A DNA stretch of 64,000 nucleotides from Cystobacter fuscus (GTDB taxonomy: Bacteria > Myxococcota > Myxococcia > Myxococcales > Myxococcaceae), in the NCBI RefSeq assembly GCF_002305875.1, contig NZ_CP022098.1, positions 4,712,001 through 4,776,000 on the forward strand, read 5' to 3'. Below, one piece after another: positions 53,374 to 62,399 of the stretch. A model generated the notes under the pieces. The model saw only the letters and a list, made by a program, of their open reading frames with translations, ran no database searches and was not told where the DNA came from. Both the position numbers and the translations under genes were made by a program. The stretch's first letter is position 1. Each line of letters begins with the position of its first letter.

Positions 53374-54438
53374 CTAGGCGAAAAGGGGCCGGAGCAGTTC
53401 CTCGCTCTGACCGATCCACTGGGCAATCTCTCCGATGATGGCGCGCACGTCGCGCTTCGGCTTCCACCCGAAGGTGCGTTGCGCGAGGCTCGAGTCGGAG
53501 ATGTACAGGGGGATGTCCACCGGGTTGGTGGTGGGATCACTCGCGATGGGAAGGGTGTTGCCGGTGACCTGCTCGCACACCCGGGTGAGCTCGAGCATCG
53601 AGGTGGAGATCTCCCGGCCGCCACCGACGTTGAACACCTGACCGCTCACGCGGTCCAACTGCGAGAGCTGCGTGGTGAGCAGCGAGAAGAGGTCCTCGGG
53701 GTGGAGCAGGTCGCGTACCTGCTTGCCCAGCCCGCCGAAGCCGGTGTAGCGCAATGGCTTCTTGAAGTAGTGGTTGGCCACCCAGAGGGTGAAGACGCCC
53801 TGGTCCACCTTGCCGAACTGACCCGGTCCCGCGATGACGCCGCAGCGGTTGATGACCGCGCGCATCTTGTAGCTGTGCACGTACTCCTGGATGATCAGCT
53901 CGGAGGCGAGCTTCGTCGCTCCGTAGAGCGAGCGGGGCAGGAGGGTGGTGAAGTGCTCGCTGATGCCGGCGGGACCGATGCCGGCATGCACCTGCTCCGG
54001 GGAGATTTCGAAGCGGGTGGGGCGCTCGGTGAGGCGGATCTCCCGGAGAGGCTCGATGGAGTAGACGCGCGAGGTGGAGAGGAAGATCAGCCCGCCCGCG
54101 CGCTTGCGTGCGAATTCCAGGCAATTGAGGGTGCCCACCAGGTTGGTGTCGAGGACGTACCTGGGGCTGCCATCCAGGCCCGCCAACACGCTGGGCTCGG
54201 CCGAGGCCTCGATGAAGGCGTCGAACGTGCCGGGCAGATCCTCCAGGTCCCCCGGGCAGCGGATGTCCCCGTGGAAGAAGCGGATGCCCAGCTCGCGGAA
54301 GCGGGAAAGGTTCAGCTCGGCGCCGCGGCGACGGAGGTTGTCCAGCACCACGACGTCGGCCGACGGGTCCTGCCGCTTGAACGCGCAAGCCAGGCTGGCT
54401 CCGACGAAACCAGCCCCCCCCGTGACGAGAATCTTCAT
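53374..54438 (-). CDS. NAD-dependent epimerase/dehydratase (CDP-paratose 2-epimerase-like)
   Basis: 354 residues. Rossmann motif TGGAGFVGASL (6-16), then DNLRRRGAELNL, and the catalytic YGATK (Tyr present, unlike the next gene). The C-terminal GKQVRDLLHPEDLF and VFNVGGG segments match the sugar-nucleotide epimerase family. It should rearrange a CDP- or dTDP-linked sugar for a cell-surface glycan. It is the first gene of the four-gene operon; a putative promoter lies about 65 bases upstream and GGAG precedes the ATG. The next epimerase starts 18 bases after its stop. The two resemble each other in layout and may act in sequence or as a complex. Confidence 0.88.
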   Translation of the reverse strand: MKILVTGGAGFVGASLACAFKRQDPSADVVVLDNLRRRGAELNLSRFRELGIRFFHGDIRCPGDLEDLPGTFDAFIEASAEPSVLAGLDGSPRYVLDTNLVGTLNCLEFARKRAGGLIFLSTSRVYSIEPLREIRLTERPTRFEISPEQVHAGIGPAGISEHFTTLLPRSLYGATKLASELIIQEYVHSYKMRAVINRCGVIAGPGQFGKVDQGVFTLWVANHYFKKPLRYTGFGGLGKQVRDLLHPEDLFSLLTTQLSQLDRVSGQVFNVGGGREISTSMLELTRVCEQVTGNTLPIASDPTTNPVDIPLYISDSSLAQRTFGWKPKRDVRAIIGEIAQWIGQSEELLRPLFA

Positions 54439-54503
54439 GTTCTCCGCCCCTTCCGGTACCGCCGAACAGCTCCCGGCCGAGTGCGTTCAGCGCGAGGCGG
54501 CTT

Positions 54504-54531
54504 ATTACTTCGAGTCTTGGTTATCAAGCAA
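54504..54531 (-). promoter_or_regulatory. Putative promoter of the glycan operon
   Basis: On the minus strand TTGCTT (54531-54526) and AGTAAT (54509-54504) are spaced 16 bases inside an AT-rich island unlike the flanking GC-rich sequence. The start site would be near 54498, giving a leader of about 60 bases. Motif match only. Confidence 0.35.
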
Positions 54532-54655
54532 ACGATGGTGCCTGGGCTCGCTTGCTCCACGAGGAGGCGTCGGTCCATGGCGCCGATATGCGGAAAGTTC
54601 CGCTTGCCGCGCTCGGCCGGGCGGTAGGGCGGCTCCTCCTCCCGTCGAGGGTTCG

Positions 54656-55987
54656 TCAGGGCTCCCGCGCGAACGTCACCCGCAGGTGGGCGCCGCGCTC
54701 GGCTTCCAGGAACTCGGCGCGGGCGTGGTGGGCCCGGGCGATGAGCGCCACCAGGGACAAGCCAATCCCATGTCCAGGATGCCGCGCACGCGCTCTGGGC
54801 GAACGGTAGAAGGGCTCGAAGACCCGGGCCGAGTCTTCCCGCGAGACCCCTGGCCCCTCGTCCTGGAACTCCAGGAGGGTCGTCTCCCCGGTGTCCCGGA
54901 TGCGCACGAGGACGGGCCCCTTCCCCGAGAACTTGAGAGCGTTGTCCACCGCGTTCTCCACGAGCTGCCTCAGCAGGTGGGCATCCCCCCGAACCTGGCC
55001 CGCTCCCTCGGTCTCCACGCGGACCCGGCTCGCCGCCTCCTTCGCGAGGCCCAGCAGCACCTCCTCGGTGAGCTCGGGCAGGCGGACGGGCTCCACCCAC
55101 TCGAGCGTCCCCCGTGCGCCGTCCGCGAGCACGAGCAGCCGCTCCACGAGCGTCCCGAGCGAGATCACCGTTCGTAGGAGTCTCGCGAGCGAGGCGGCCG
55201 TGTCCGGAGGGTGCGGGTTCTCCGCTTGTAGCTCCAGCTCGATGCGAAGCGCCGCCAGGGGGGTGCGCAGCTCGTGCGCGGCGTTGGCGGAGAACCGGCG
55301 CGACTGCTCCAGCGCCTCCTGCGAGCGTCCAAGCAGTTCCACCAGTGCGACGCGGAGGGCATCCACCTCGGCATAGCGGGCAGGGGTGTCGAGCGGCGCT
55401 GGCACGGGCATGCCCGGTTGCAGCCGCGAGAGGGACTCGCTCAGCTCGGTGAGGGGGCGGGCGGCCCAGCGCGCCATGCGCCGGCTCATCGCGAGACTCA
55501 GGAGCGCGGCACCCACCGCCGCGAGGAGCGCGGCTCCCGCCAACCAGCTCCTCATGAGGGGAACGAACGCGAGGTGTTGCTCGGTGACCACCAGCCGCCC
55601 ACCAGCGGCCACGCCACAGCGGCGCAGACCCGCTTGTCCCGGGGCGCGGGACCACTCGCATCCGGAGAGGGCGTCGATGCCCGGCGCGCCCCCGAGTCGC
55701 CGCTCTCCCGCGAACAGGGTGATGCCAATCGCGGAGCCGGCGAGCTCCGTCAGCTCGTGGTTCGCCACCTCGCCGGCCTGGGCCTCGTCGAGCCCGGCGG
55801 CCTCGTCCAACAGGTGCAGCGCGGCACTTCGCAGTTGGTGGTCCTCCGCCATCAGCAACATGTGCTCGGAGAGGAAGCCCGTGGCCCCAGCCGTGAGGGC
55901 GCTGCTCACGAGGGCGACCCCCAAGACGGTGTGTGACAGCCGCCGCACCAGGGTGTCGCGCGGCGCGGTGTTTCTATCCTCGCCCAA
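54656..55987 (-). CDS. Sensor histidine kinase of the efflux-linked two-component system
   Basis: 443 residues. Two membrane helices (about 20-40 and 147-168) enclose a periplasmic region of about 105 residues. A HAMP-like segment, a HisKA domain with the phospho-His in NAAHELRTPLAAL and an ATPase domain (ENAVDNALKF, DEGPGVS, GHGIGLSLV) follow. The periplasmic part has Cys and His residues that might bind metal ions. The gene is cotranscribed with the response regulator, overlapping by 14 bases. The TTG start at 55987 is the likely one but GTG 55948 is possible. It should control the divergent CusCBA-like operon. Confidence 0.85.
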   Translation of the reverse strand: MGEDRNTAPRDTLVRRLSHTVLGVALVSSALTAGATGFLSEHMLLMAEDHQLRSAALHLLDEAAGLDEAQAGEVANHELTELAGSAIGITLFAGERRLGGAPGIDALSGCEWSRAPGQAGLRRCGVAAGGRLVVTEQHLAFVPLMRSWLAGAALLAAVGAALLSLAMSRRMARWAARPLTELSESLSRLQPGMPVPAPLDTPARYAEVDALRVALVELLGRSQEALEQSRRFSANAAHELRTPLAALRIELELQAENPHPPDTAASLARLLRTVISLGTLVERLLVLADGARGTLEWVEPVRLPELTEEVLLGLAKEAASRVRVETEGAGQVRGDAHLLRQLVENAVDNALKFSGKGPVLVRIRDTGETTLLEFQDEGPGVSREDSARVFEPFYRSPRARARHPGHGIGLSLVALIARAHHARAEFLEAERGAHLRVTFAREP

Positions 55988-56633
55988 GGCCGTACCCCGC
56001 TCCGCGAAGGGTTCTCACCACGTCGTCGCCCAGCTTGCGGCGGATGCGGCCGACGAGGACTTCCAGGCTGCTGACCGCTCCGGTCGACGTGTCTCCCCAG
56101 ATGGACTCCAGGAGTTCGTCACGGCTCATGACGCGGCCTCCCCGGGACGCGAGGGCCTCGAGGATGCTCCACTCCCTGGCGGTGATGGGCACGCGGCTGT
56201 CCGCGCGCAGCGCCTCCCGCTTGCCAAAGTCGAGCACGACGTCCCCCAACCGCACCTGCACCGTGCTCGCCCGCTCACGACGGCGGCCCAGTGCGCGGAC
56301 TCGGGCCCGAAGCTCCGCGACCGCGAAGGGCTTGCCCAGGAAGTCATCCGCTCCCGAGTCGAGTCCCTCCACCCGCTCATCCACCCGGTTGTGCGCCGTG
56401 AGGATGAGGATGGGCGTCTGGATTCCTTCACGCCGCAGCTCCCGGCAGAGCACGAGCCCCGAGCCATCCGGCAGACCCACGTCGAGCACGATGACTTCCA
56501 CCTCTTCTTCCTCGAGGGCGCGCCGCGCCTGCTCCACGTCGGCGGCCTGGCGCACGACGTGGCCGTCCCGCTCCAGCGCCTGGGAGACGAGGGTCAGCAG
56601 TTCCTGATGATCATCGACGACGAGGACGCGCAT
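55974..56633 (-). CDS. OmpR-family response regulator
   Basis: 219 residues. The receiver domain has Asp51 as phospho-acceptor (VIVLDVGLP), and the C-terminal winged helix (about 125-219, ITAREWSILEALASRGGRVMSRDELLESIWG) is of the OmpR/PhoB type. The ATG at 56633 is chosen, since a GTG at 56654 has no ribosome-binding site. The gene is divergent from the TolC-like gene over a 109-base region with a 17-base palindrome (56686-56702). CusR and CzcR regulators sit next to their efflux operons in the same way, so metal or stress-dependent control of the efflux genes is likely. Confidence 0.9.
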   Translation of the reverse strand: MRVLVVDDHQELLTLVSQALERDGHVVRQAADVEQARRALEEEEVEVIVLDVGLPDGSGLVLCRELRREGIQTPILILTAHNRVDERVEGLDSGADDFLGKPFAVAELRARVRALGRRRERASTVQVRLGDVVLDFGKREALRADSRVPITAREWSILEALASRGGRVMSRDELLESIWGDTSTGAVSSLEVLVGRIRRKLGDDVVRTLRGAGYGLGRG

Positions 56634-56685
56634 GGGGTGCTCGGGGGGATGCACGAGATGCTAGCGCACGGCGTCCGGCCACGGC

Positions 56686-56702
56686 GCGCCCGGCCCGGGC
56701 GC
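56686..56702. promoter_or_regulatory. 17-base palindrome between the regulator and efflux genes
   Basis: GCGCCCGG and CCGGGCGC (56686-56693 and 56695-56702) around a single C. It lies in the divergent intergenic region, 41 bases before the efflux start and 53 bases from the regulator start. A dimeric regulator could bind here. OmpR-type regulators usually bind direct repeats, so a MerR- or TetR-like factor is an alternative. Confidence 0.35.
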
Positions 56703-56742
56703 CGTTCAGCTTCCGTTTACCCGGGGCGGGCATGGTGCGGAC

Positions 56743-58101
56743 ATGCGTTCCCGCCGCAGGATCCAACGCCTCCTTCCCACCCGCCTGGCGACCCTCTCAT
56801 TGTCGATGACCCTGGCGGGGTGTGCCACCTCTCCCCATGACCGGGCCTGGGTATCCCGCGAGCTCCAATCCGTCGCCGCGCCGCTCGGGCCCGAGAGCTC
56901 CGAGACCGCCTCGCTCCCGCCGGGTATCGCGGAGGCCGGGCACCTGGACGAGTCGGCCGCGGTGGCCATCGCGCTCTGGAACAGCGCCGCGCTCCAGGCG
57001 GACCTGGCGCAACTGGGCGTGTCCCGGGCGGACCTGGCCGAGGCGGGCGCCCTGCCCAACCCCACGTTCTCCCTGCTGATGCCGGTGGGCCCACGCACGA
57101 TCGAGCTCTCGCTCCTCATGCCCTTGTTCTTCCTGTGGCAGCGGCCGGCGCGCGTCGCGGCCGCGAAGCTCCAGGTGGAGCAGGTCGCGAGGGGACTGGT
57201 GCAGAACGGGCTGGACCTCGCGCGGGACGTGCGCGTCGCGCATGCCGAGTGGGTCCTCGCCGAGGGCCGGCGCGAGGCTCGCGAGCAGTTATCACTCCTC
57301 TGGGGGAGGACGGCCGAACTCGTCGATGCGCGCTTCGCCGCGGGAGACGCCAGCCAGGTGGAGGCGGCGGCCATCCGCGCGGAGGCCCTGACGGCGGTGG
57401 ACAACGCCTCGCGGGCCCGGACGGACGCGATGCTGGCCTGGCAGAGGCTGCGTCTGTTGATGGGCGTGGCCCAGAGCCCCCTGCTCGAGAACGCCAGTCC
57501 CCGCGTGGGCCCCTGGGAGACCCGGCCCCCGCGCCCGCTCGAGCAACTCCTCCCCCTGGCGCTGGCGGCGAGGCCCGACGTGCGCGCGGCGGAGTTGGGC
57601 CTCGAGGGAGCGGGGCAGCGGGTGGGCTGGGAGAAGGAGCGCATCGTCAACCTCCTCGCGCGGCTGGACGCCAAGCCCACGACGACGGCGAGCGGCAACA
57701 CGTCGCTGTGGGTGCCCGGCGCGCAGTTGGAACTGCCTCTCTTCAACCGGAACCAGGCAGGCGTGGACCGGGCCGAGGCCGAACTCTCACGCGCCTCCGC
57801 GCGCTACCTCCTCTTACGGCAGCAGGTGGCGAACGAAGTGATCACCGCCCGGGCGCAGCTCCTCCAGGCATCCCAGTCCCTTCAGGCCTTTCAAACCCAC
57901 ATCCTCCCCGCCCTCACCGCCGCGAGCGAGGGGGCACTCAAGGCCTTCGAGGCGGGAGAACTGCCGTACCTCCAGGTGCTGGAGGCCCTTCGCCGCCTGA
58001 CGGACGCGCGACTGCGCGCCCTCGACCTCGAGGCGGACTTCCGCCGTGCACTCGCTCAGCTCGACCGTGGCCTGGGCAGACAAGGAGCAGCCCATGAATG
58101 A
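56743..58101 (+). CDS. TolC-family outer membrane efflux lipoprotein (CusC-like)
   Basis: 452 residues. The signal sequence ends in a lipobox (LAGC, Cys27), as in CusC. The rest has the two-fold repeated structure of TolC proteins: long coiled-coil helices (for example DLAQLGVSRADLAEAGALPNPTF and its counterpart in the second half) with beta segments near FSLLMPVG and QLELPLFNRNQAG. It would form the outer membrane channel of the tripartite pump encoded with the next two genes. It overlaps the adaptor gene by 8 bases. It is shorter and more divergent than E. coli CusC. Confidence 0.85.
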   Translation: MRSRRRIQRLLPTRLATLSLSMTLAGCATSPHDRAWVSRELQSVAAPLGPESSETASLPPGIAEAGHLDESAAVAIALWNSAALQADLAQLGVSRADLAEAGALPNPTFSLLMPVGPRTIELSLLMPLFFLWQRPARVAAAKLQVEQVARGLVQNGLDLARDVRVAHAEWVLAEGRREAREQLSLLWGRTAELVDARFAAGDASQVEAAAIRAEALTAVDNASRARTDAMLAWQRLRLLMGVAQSPLLENASPRVGPWETRPPRPLEQLLPLALAARPDVRAAELGLEGAGQRVGWEKERIVNLLARLDAKPTTTASGNTSLWVPGAQLELPLFNRNQAGVDRAEAELSRASARYLLLRQQVANEVITARAQLLQASQSLQAFQTHILPALTAASEGALKAFEAGELPYLQVLEALRRLTDARLRALDLEADFRRALAQLDRGLGRQGAAHE

Positions 58102-59275
58102 GTCCTTCCGCTACCTGCTCATCTCCAGCGCCCTCGCGACCCTGCTCGCGTGCCAGGGCGAGGCGCCCGCCCCGGCCCCGCCTCCCGCCGCGACCGTGAG
58201 CACCCACGTGGCCGAGCTGGCGCTGGCGACGGTGACCCTCACCCCCGAGGCCGAGTCCCGCCTGGCTCTCGGGGTGCAACCCGTCCAGAAGCGAAGCGCC
58301 CGGCGCACGTATCTCACGGGTGGAGAGGTCATGGTGCCCTCCGGGAACGCCCTGCTCGTGGCGGCCCCCGTGGCGGGGGTGGTCGCCGCGGTCCAGAAGG
58401 AGTCCCCACCGCGCGTGGGCGTCAGCGTGGCGCGAGGAGACGCCTTGTTGCGGTTGGTGCCGCTCGCCACGGTGGACAGGGATCTGCAAGCGCAGGCCCA
58501 GCGGGCACTGGAGTCCACCCGGGCGAGAGCCGAGGCCACCGGGTCCCGGCTCGCCCGCGCGGAGCGGCTCCTGAAGGACGGAGCGGGGACGGAGCGCGCG
58601 GTGGAGGAGGCGCGGGCGGACCATGCCGTGGCGGAGGCGGAAGCGCGGGCCTCCCAGGCGCGTCTGGAGCAGATGGGCAGATCGCCGCTCGAGTCGGATG
58701 TCAGCATGTCCGTTCGTGTGCCGCGCGACGGCGTCCTGCGGCAGGTGTGGGTCGCGCCCGGACAATCCGTGGCGGCTGGCGCGCCCCTCTTCGAGGTGGT
58801 GGGCGTGAGCGCCAACTGGGTGCGGGTGCCGCTCTTCGTCGACGAGGCGTTCCGCTTGAAGGGCGATGCGCCCGTGCGCGTGCACGCGCTCCTGTCCGGA
58901 GGCGACCCGGGGGTGGAGGCGCTGCCGGTGACGGGCCCGCCCACCGCGGACCCCGCCGCGGCGACGGTGGACACCTTCTATGAGCTGCCCGCCTCGGCCC
59001 GGTTCGCACCGGGTCAGCGGGTCGGCGTGACGCTCACGTCGGGAGAGGCCAGGGACGTGCTCGTCGTGCCCGCCTCCGGCATCGTCTACGACGCGCTCGG
59101 CGGCGCGTGGGTCTACGTGCGGCGGCGGGAGCATGTCTACGCCCGGGAGCGCGTGGACGTGCTGCGCGTGGAGAAGGGCGAGGCCCTGTTGGAGCGGGGC
59201 CCACGGGAAGGGTCGCTCGTCGTGGGCACCGGAGCGGCGGAACTGTTCGGCACCGAGTTCGGCGCGGGCCACTGA
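58094..59275 (+). CDS. RND efflux periplasmic adaptor (CusB-like)
   Basis: 393 residues. A lipobox (LLAC) near residue 20 makes it a lipid-anchored membrane fusion protein. A lipoyl-like beta-barrel segment (GGEVMVPSGNALLVAAPVAGVV), an alpha-helical hairpin (AQRALESTRARAEATGSRLARAERLLKDG) and a second barrel half (VPRDGVLRQVWVAPGQSV) are visible. A membrane-proximal domain ends it. It links the inner-membrane pump to the TolC-like channel. AAGGAG precedes the ATG, within the end of the TolC gene. CusB-type N-terminal Met triads for copper are not apparent, so the metal specificity is open. Confidence 0.85.
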   Translation: MNESFRYLLISSALATLLACQGEAPAPAPPPAATVSTHVAELALATVTLTPEAESRLALGVQPVQKRSARRTYLTGGEVMVPSGNALLVAAPVAGVVAAVQKESPPRVGVSVARGDALLRLVPLATVDRDLQAQAQRALESTRARAEATGSRLARAERLLKDGAGTERAVEEARADHAVAEAEARASQARLEQMGRSPLESDVSMSVRVPRDGVLRQVWVAPGQSVAAGAPLFEVVGVSANWVRVPLFVDEAFRLKGDAPVRVHALLSGGDPGVEALPVTGPPTADPAAATVDTFYELPASARFAPGQRVGVTLTSGEARDVLVVPASGIVYDALGGAWVYVRRREHVYARERVDVLRVEKGEALLERGPREGSLVVGTGAAELFGTEFGAGH

Positions 59276-59287
59276 AGGAGACCTCCC

Positions 59288-62200
59288 ATGCATAGACTCA
59301 TCTCCGCCTGCCTCCACTATCGCCTCATCCCCCTGGCCGCCTCGGTGTTGCTGCTGCTGCTCGGCTACAAGAGCGTGCGCGACATGCCGGTGGACGTCTT
59401 TCCCGAGTTCGCTCCACCCCTGGTGGAAATCCAGACAGAGGTGCCCGGTCTGTCCAGCCTGGAAGTGGAGAACCTCATCACCGGTCCCCTGGAGAATGGC
59501 CTCGCCGGGGTCCCCGCCCTCAAGACGATGCGCTCCAAGTCCGTGCTCGGCCTGTCCTCGCTCGTCCTCATCTTCGAGCGGGGAACGGATCTCTTCCGGG
59601 CCCGGCAGATGGTGCAGGAGCGGCTGACGCGCGTCGCGCCCACGCTGCCCACGGTGGCCCGGCCGCCCGTGATGCTCTCGCCCCTGTCCGCCACGAGCCG
59701 TGTCCTCAAGGTGGGCCTGCTGTCCGACACGCTCGACCGCATGGCGCTATCGGACCTGGCCCGGTGGACCCTGCGTCCGAGGTTGATGAGCGTGCCCGGC
59801 GTGGCGAACGTCGCCATCTGGGGGCAGCGCGACCGCCAGTTGCAGATCAAGGTCGATCCCGAGCGCCTGCGGGCGGCCAACCTCCGCATCGATGATGTCC
59901 TCCGGGCCGCGCGCGAGGCCAGCCAGCCCGCCTCGGGCGGCTTCATCGACACGCCCAATCAGCGCATGGCCATCAGCCTCTCGGGGGCCACCAACCTCGC
60001 GACGCTCCAGGACGTCCCCGTGGCGTTTCGCAACGGGGCGTCCATCCGGCTGGCGGACGTGGCCCACGTCGAGGAAGCCCCCCCGCCTCCGATTGGAGAC
60101 GCCGTGGTCGACGACGAGGCCGGTATCCTGCTCATCGTCGAGAAGCAGCCCTGGGGCAACACCCTGGAGGTGACGCGGCAGGTGGAGGCCGTCCTCGAGC
60201 AGATGCGTCCCGCTCTCCAGGGCGTCACCGTGGTGCCAGGCATCTTCCGGCCCGCGACGTTCATCGAGCGCGCCATGGACAACCTCCATCACGCGGTGGT
60301 GCTCGGCTGCGTGATGGTCATCGTCGTCCTGTTCGCCTTCCTCCAGGACTTTCGGACCGCGGCCATCAGCCTCGTGGCCATTCCGTTGTCGCTGGTGAGC
60401 GCCCTGGTGGCCCTCCATCTGGCGGGCGCGACGGTGGATACCTTGGTGCTCGCCGGGCTCGTGCTCGCGCTCGGGGAAGTGGTGGATGACGCCATCATCG
60501 ACGTGGAGAACGTGCAGCGGCGCCTGGCGGAGAACCTGCGGCTCGCCCAGCCCCGCTCCTCCCTCCAGGTCATCCTGGATGCGTCCATGGAAGTGCGCAG
60601 CGCCGTCGTCTTCGCCACGCTGATCGTCGTGCTCGTCTTCATCCCCGTGTTCTTCCTGGATGGCGTGAGTGGCGCCTTCTTCCGTCCCCTCGCGGTGGCG
60701 TACGTGCTCGCGGTGTTCGCCTCCATGGGGGTAGCGCTCACGGTGACGCCGGTCCTATGCCTGCTCTTCCTCGAGCGCGGAGAGCATGCGCCCCCCCGGC
60801 TCGGCGGGTGGTTGCGCGAGCGCGCGCGGCCGCTCATCGTGTGGATGATGGACCGTCCCCGTCTGGCGCTCGGCGCTGTCGCCGGGATGGTGATCGCCGG
60901 GGCCGTGGGGGCGGCCCTGCTCGGCGAGGGGTTCCTGCCTCACTTCCAGGAGACGGACTTCCTCATGCACTGGGTGGCCAAGCCGGGGACGTCGGGCGAG
61001 GCCGTGCGGCGCACCGCCCTCCGGGCCAGCGCCGAGCTGCGCTCCATTCCGGGAGTGCGCCACTTCGGGGCGCACATCGGGCGGGCGGAGGTGGCCGACG
61101 AGGTGGTGGGTCCCAACTTCGCGGAGCTGTGGATCAACCTGGAAGGCGCGGTCGACTATCGCGCGACCGTCGAGCGCATCCACCGCGTGGTGGAGGGTTA
61201 CCCCGGGCTCTACCGCGACGTGCAGACGTACCTCCAGGAGCGCATCAAGGAGGTGTTGAGTGGAGCGAGCGGCTCCATCGTGGTTCGGGTCTACGGCCCG
61301 GATCTGGACACCCTGCGCACGAAGGCCGCCGAGGTGGAGGCGAAGCTGCGGACCATTGACGGGGTGGGCAACCTCAAGCTGGAGCCCCAGGTGCTGGTAC
61401 CCCAGGTGCGGGTGCGTCTGGATCCGGAGGCGGCGCGGCGGCTGGGATTGACGCCGGGCGACATCCAGCGCGCGGCGGCCACGCTGCTCCAGGGCACGAA
61501 AGTGGGTGAGGTCTACCGGGCGGAGCGCTCCCTCGACGTCGTCGTCTGGGGCGAGGACTCCCTGCGCCAGGACGTCTCCTCGGTGAAGGAGCTGCGCTTC
61601 CTCACCCCCTCGGGGGCCCCCGTGAGGCTCGGCGACGTGGCGCGCGTGGAGATCGACTCCGTTCCCAACATCATCCAGCACGAGAGTGCCTCGCGCCGCA
61701 TCGACGTGACGTGTGATCCCAAGGACCGCGCGCTGGGCGCGGTGGTGGGAGACATCCAGCGTGTCGTCTCCGGTATGGAGTGGCCCGTCGGCCATCACGC
61801 GGAAGTGCTGGGCGAGTTCGCGGAGCGGCGGGCGGCGAGCGCGCGGCTCTTCGGCCTCACGGCCCTGGCTATTCTCGGCATCGCCTTCGTGCTCTACCTG
61901 GACTTCCAGTCTCCGCGCCTGGTCGCCTTCACCATGGGGACCCTTCCGTTCGCCCTGGTGGGAGGACTGATTGGCGTGCTGCTCACGGGAGGGGTGGTGT
62001 CGCTGGGGTCGCTCGTGGGGTTCGTCACGGTGCTGGGGGTCGCCGCGCGCAATGGTATTCTCCTCGTCAGTCATTACCGTCACCTGGAGGTCGAGGAGGG
62101 GATGGCCTTCGGTTTCGAACTCGTCCTGCGTGGCACACTCGAGCGGTTGCAGCCCATGGCCATGACGACCCTGACGACGGCGCTGGCGCTGGTCCCGCTC

Positions 62201-62368
62201 GTGGTGGGGGGTCTCAAGCCAGGGCAGGAGATCGAACATCCCATGGCGGTCGTCATCCTCGGGGGATTGGCCTCATCCGCCGTGCTGAACGTGTTGCTCG
62301 TCCCCTCGCTCTTCCTGCGCTTCGCGAGGGGGCCGTCGAACCACGCGGCTCCGTCATCCCCCCCATGA
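59288..62368 (+). CDS. RND heavy-metal-type efflux permease (CusA/CzcA family)
   Basis: 1026 residues with the twelve-helix RND layout and two large periplasmic loops. The N-terminal MPVDVFPEF and [22 protein letters not shown] motifs are those of the HME subfamily. In transmembrane helix 4 the proton-relay motif reads [11 protein letters not shown]: Asp400 and Glu407 align with conserved CzcA residues, while the position of CzcA Asp402 is Ala, which is the CusA-like pattern. The substrate could be a monovalent metal, or an organic compound if the subfamily has drifted. The start at 59288 follows the adaptor by 12 bases. It is the last gene of the efflux operon, 31 bases before the GT39 gene. 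Confidence 0.9.
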   Translation: MHRLISACLHYRLIPLAASVLLLLLGYKSVRDMPVDVFPEFAPPLVEIQTEVPGLSSLEVENLITGPLENGLAGVPALKTMRSKSVLGLSSLVLIFERGTDLFRARQMVQERLTRVAPTLPTVARPPVMLSPLSATSRVLKVGLLSDTLDRMALSDLARWTLRPRLMSVPGVANVAIWGQRDRQLQIKVDPERLRAANLRIDDVLRAAREASQPASGGFIDTPNQRMAISLSGATNLATLQDVPVAFRNGASIRLADVAHVEEAPPPPIGDAVVDDEAGILLIVEKQPWGNTLEVTRQVEAVLEQMRPALQGVTVVPGIFRPATFIERAMDNLHHAVVLGCVMVIVVLFAFLQDFRTAAISLVAIPLSLVSALVALHLAGATVDTLVLAGLVLALGEVVDDAIIDVENVQRRLAENLRLAQPRSSLQVILDASMEVRSAVVFATLIVVLVFIPVFFLDGVSGAFFRPLAVAYVLAVFASMGVALTVTPVLCLLFLERGEHAPPRLGGWLRERARPLIVWMMDRPRLALGAVAGMVIAGAVGAALLGEGFLPHFQETDFLMHWVAKPGTSGEAVRRTALRASAELRSIPGVRHFGAHIGRAEVADEVVGPNFAELWINLEGAVDYRATVERIHRVVEGYPGLYRDVQTYLQERIKEVLSGASGSIVVRVYGPDLDTLRTKAAEVEAKLRTIDGVGNLKLEPQVLVPQVRVRLDPEAARRLGLTPGDIQRAAATLLQGTKVGEVYRAERSLDVVVWGEDSLRQDVSSVKELRFLTPSGAPVRLGDVARVEIDSVPNIIQHESASRRIDVTCDPKDRALGAVVGDIQRVVSGMEWPVGHHAEVLGEFAERRAASARLFGLTALAILGIAFVLYLDFQSPRLVAFTMGTLPFALVGGLIGVLLTGGVVSLGSLVGFVTVLGVAARNGILLVSHYRHLEVEEGMAFGFELVLRGTLERLQPMAMTTLTTALALVPLVVGGLKPGQEIEHPMAVVILGGLASSAVLNVLLVPSLFLRFARGPSNHAAPSSPP

Positions 62369-62399
62369 AACCACTGACCGCCGGGATATAAGGCCACGC

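Noticed and set aside
60755-62239. 494-codon antisense frame in the RND permease
   Set aside because: Shadow of a well-conserved permease; His/Arg-rich nonsense translation.
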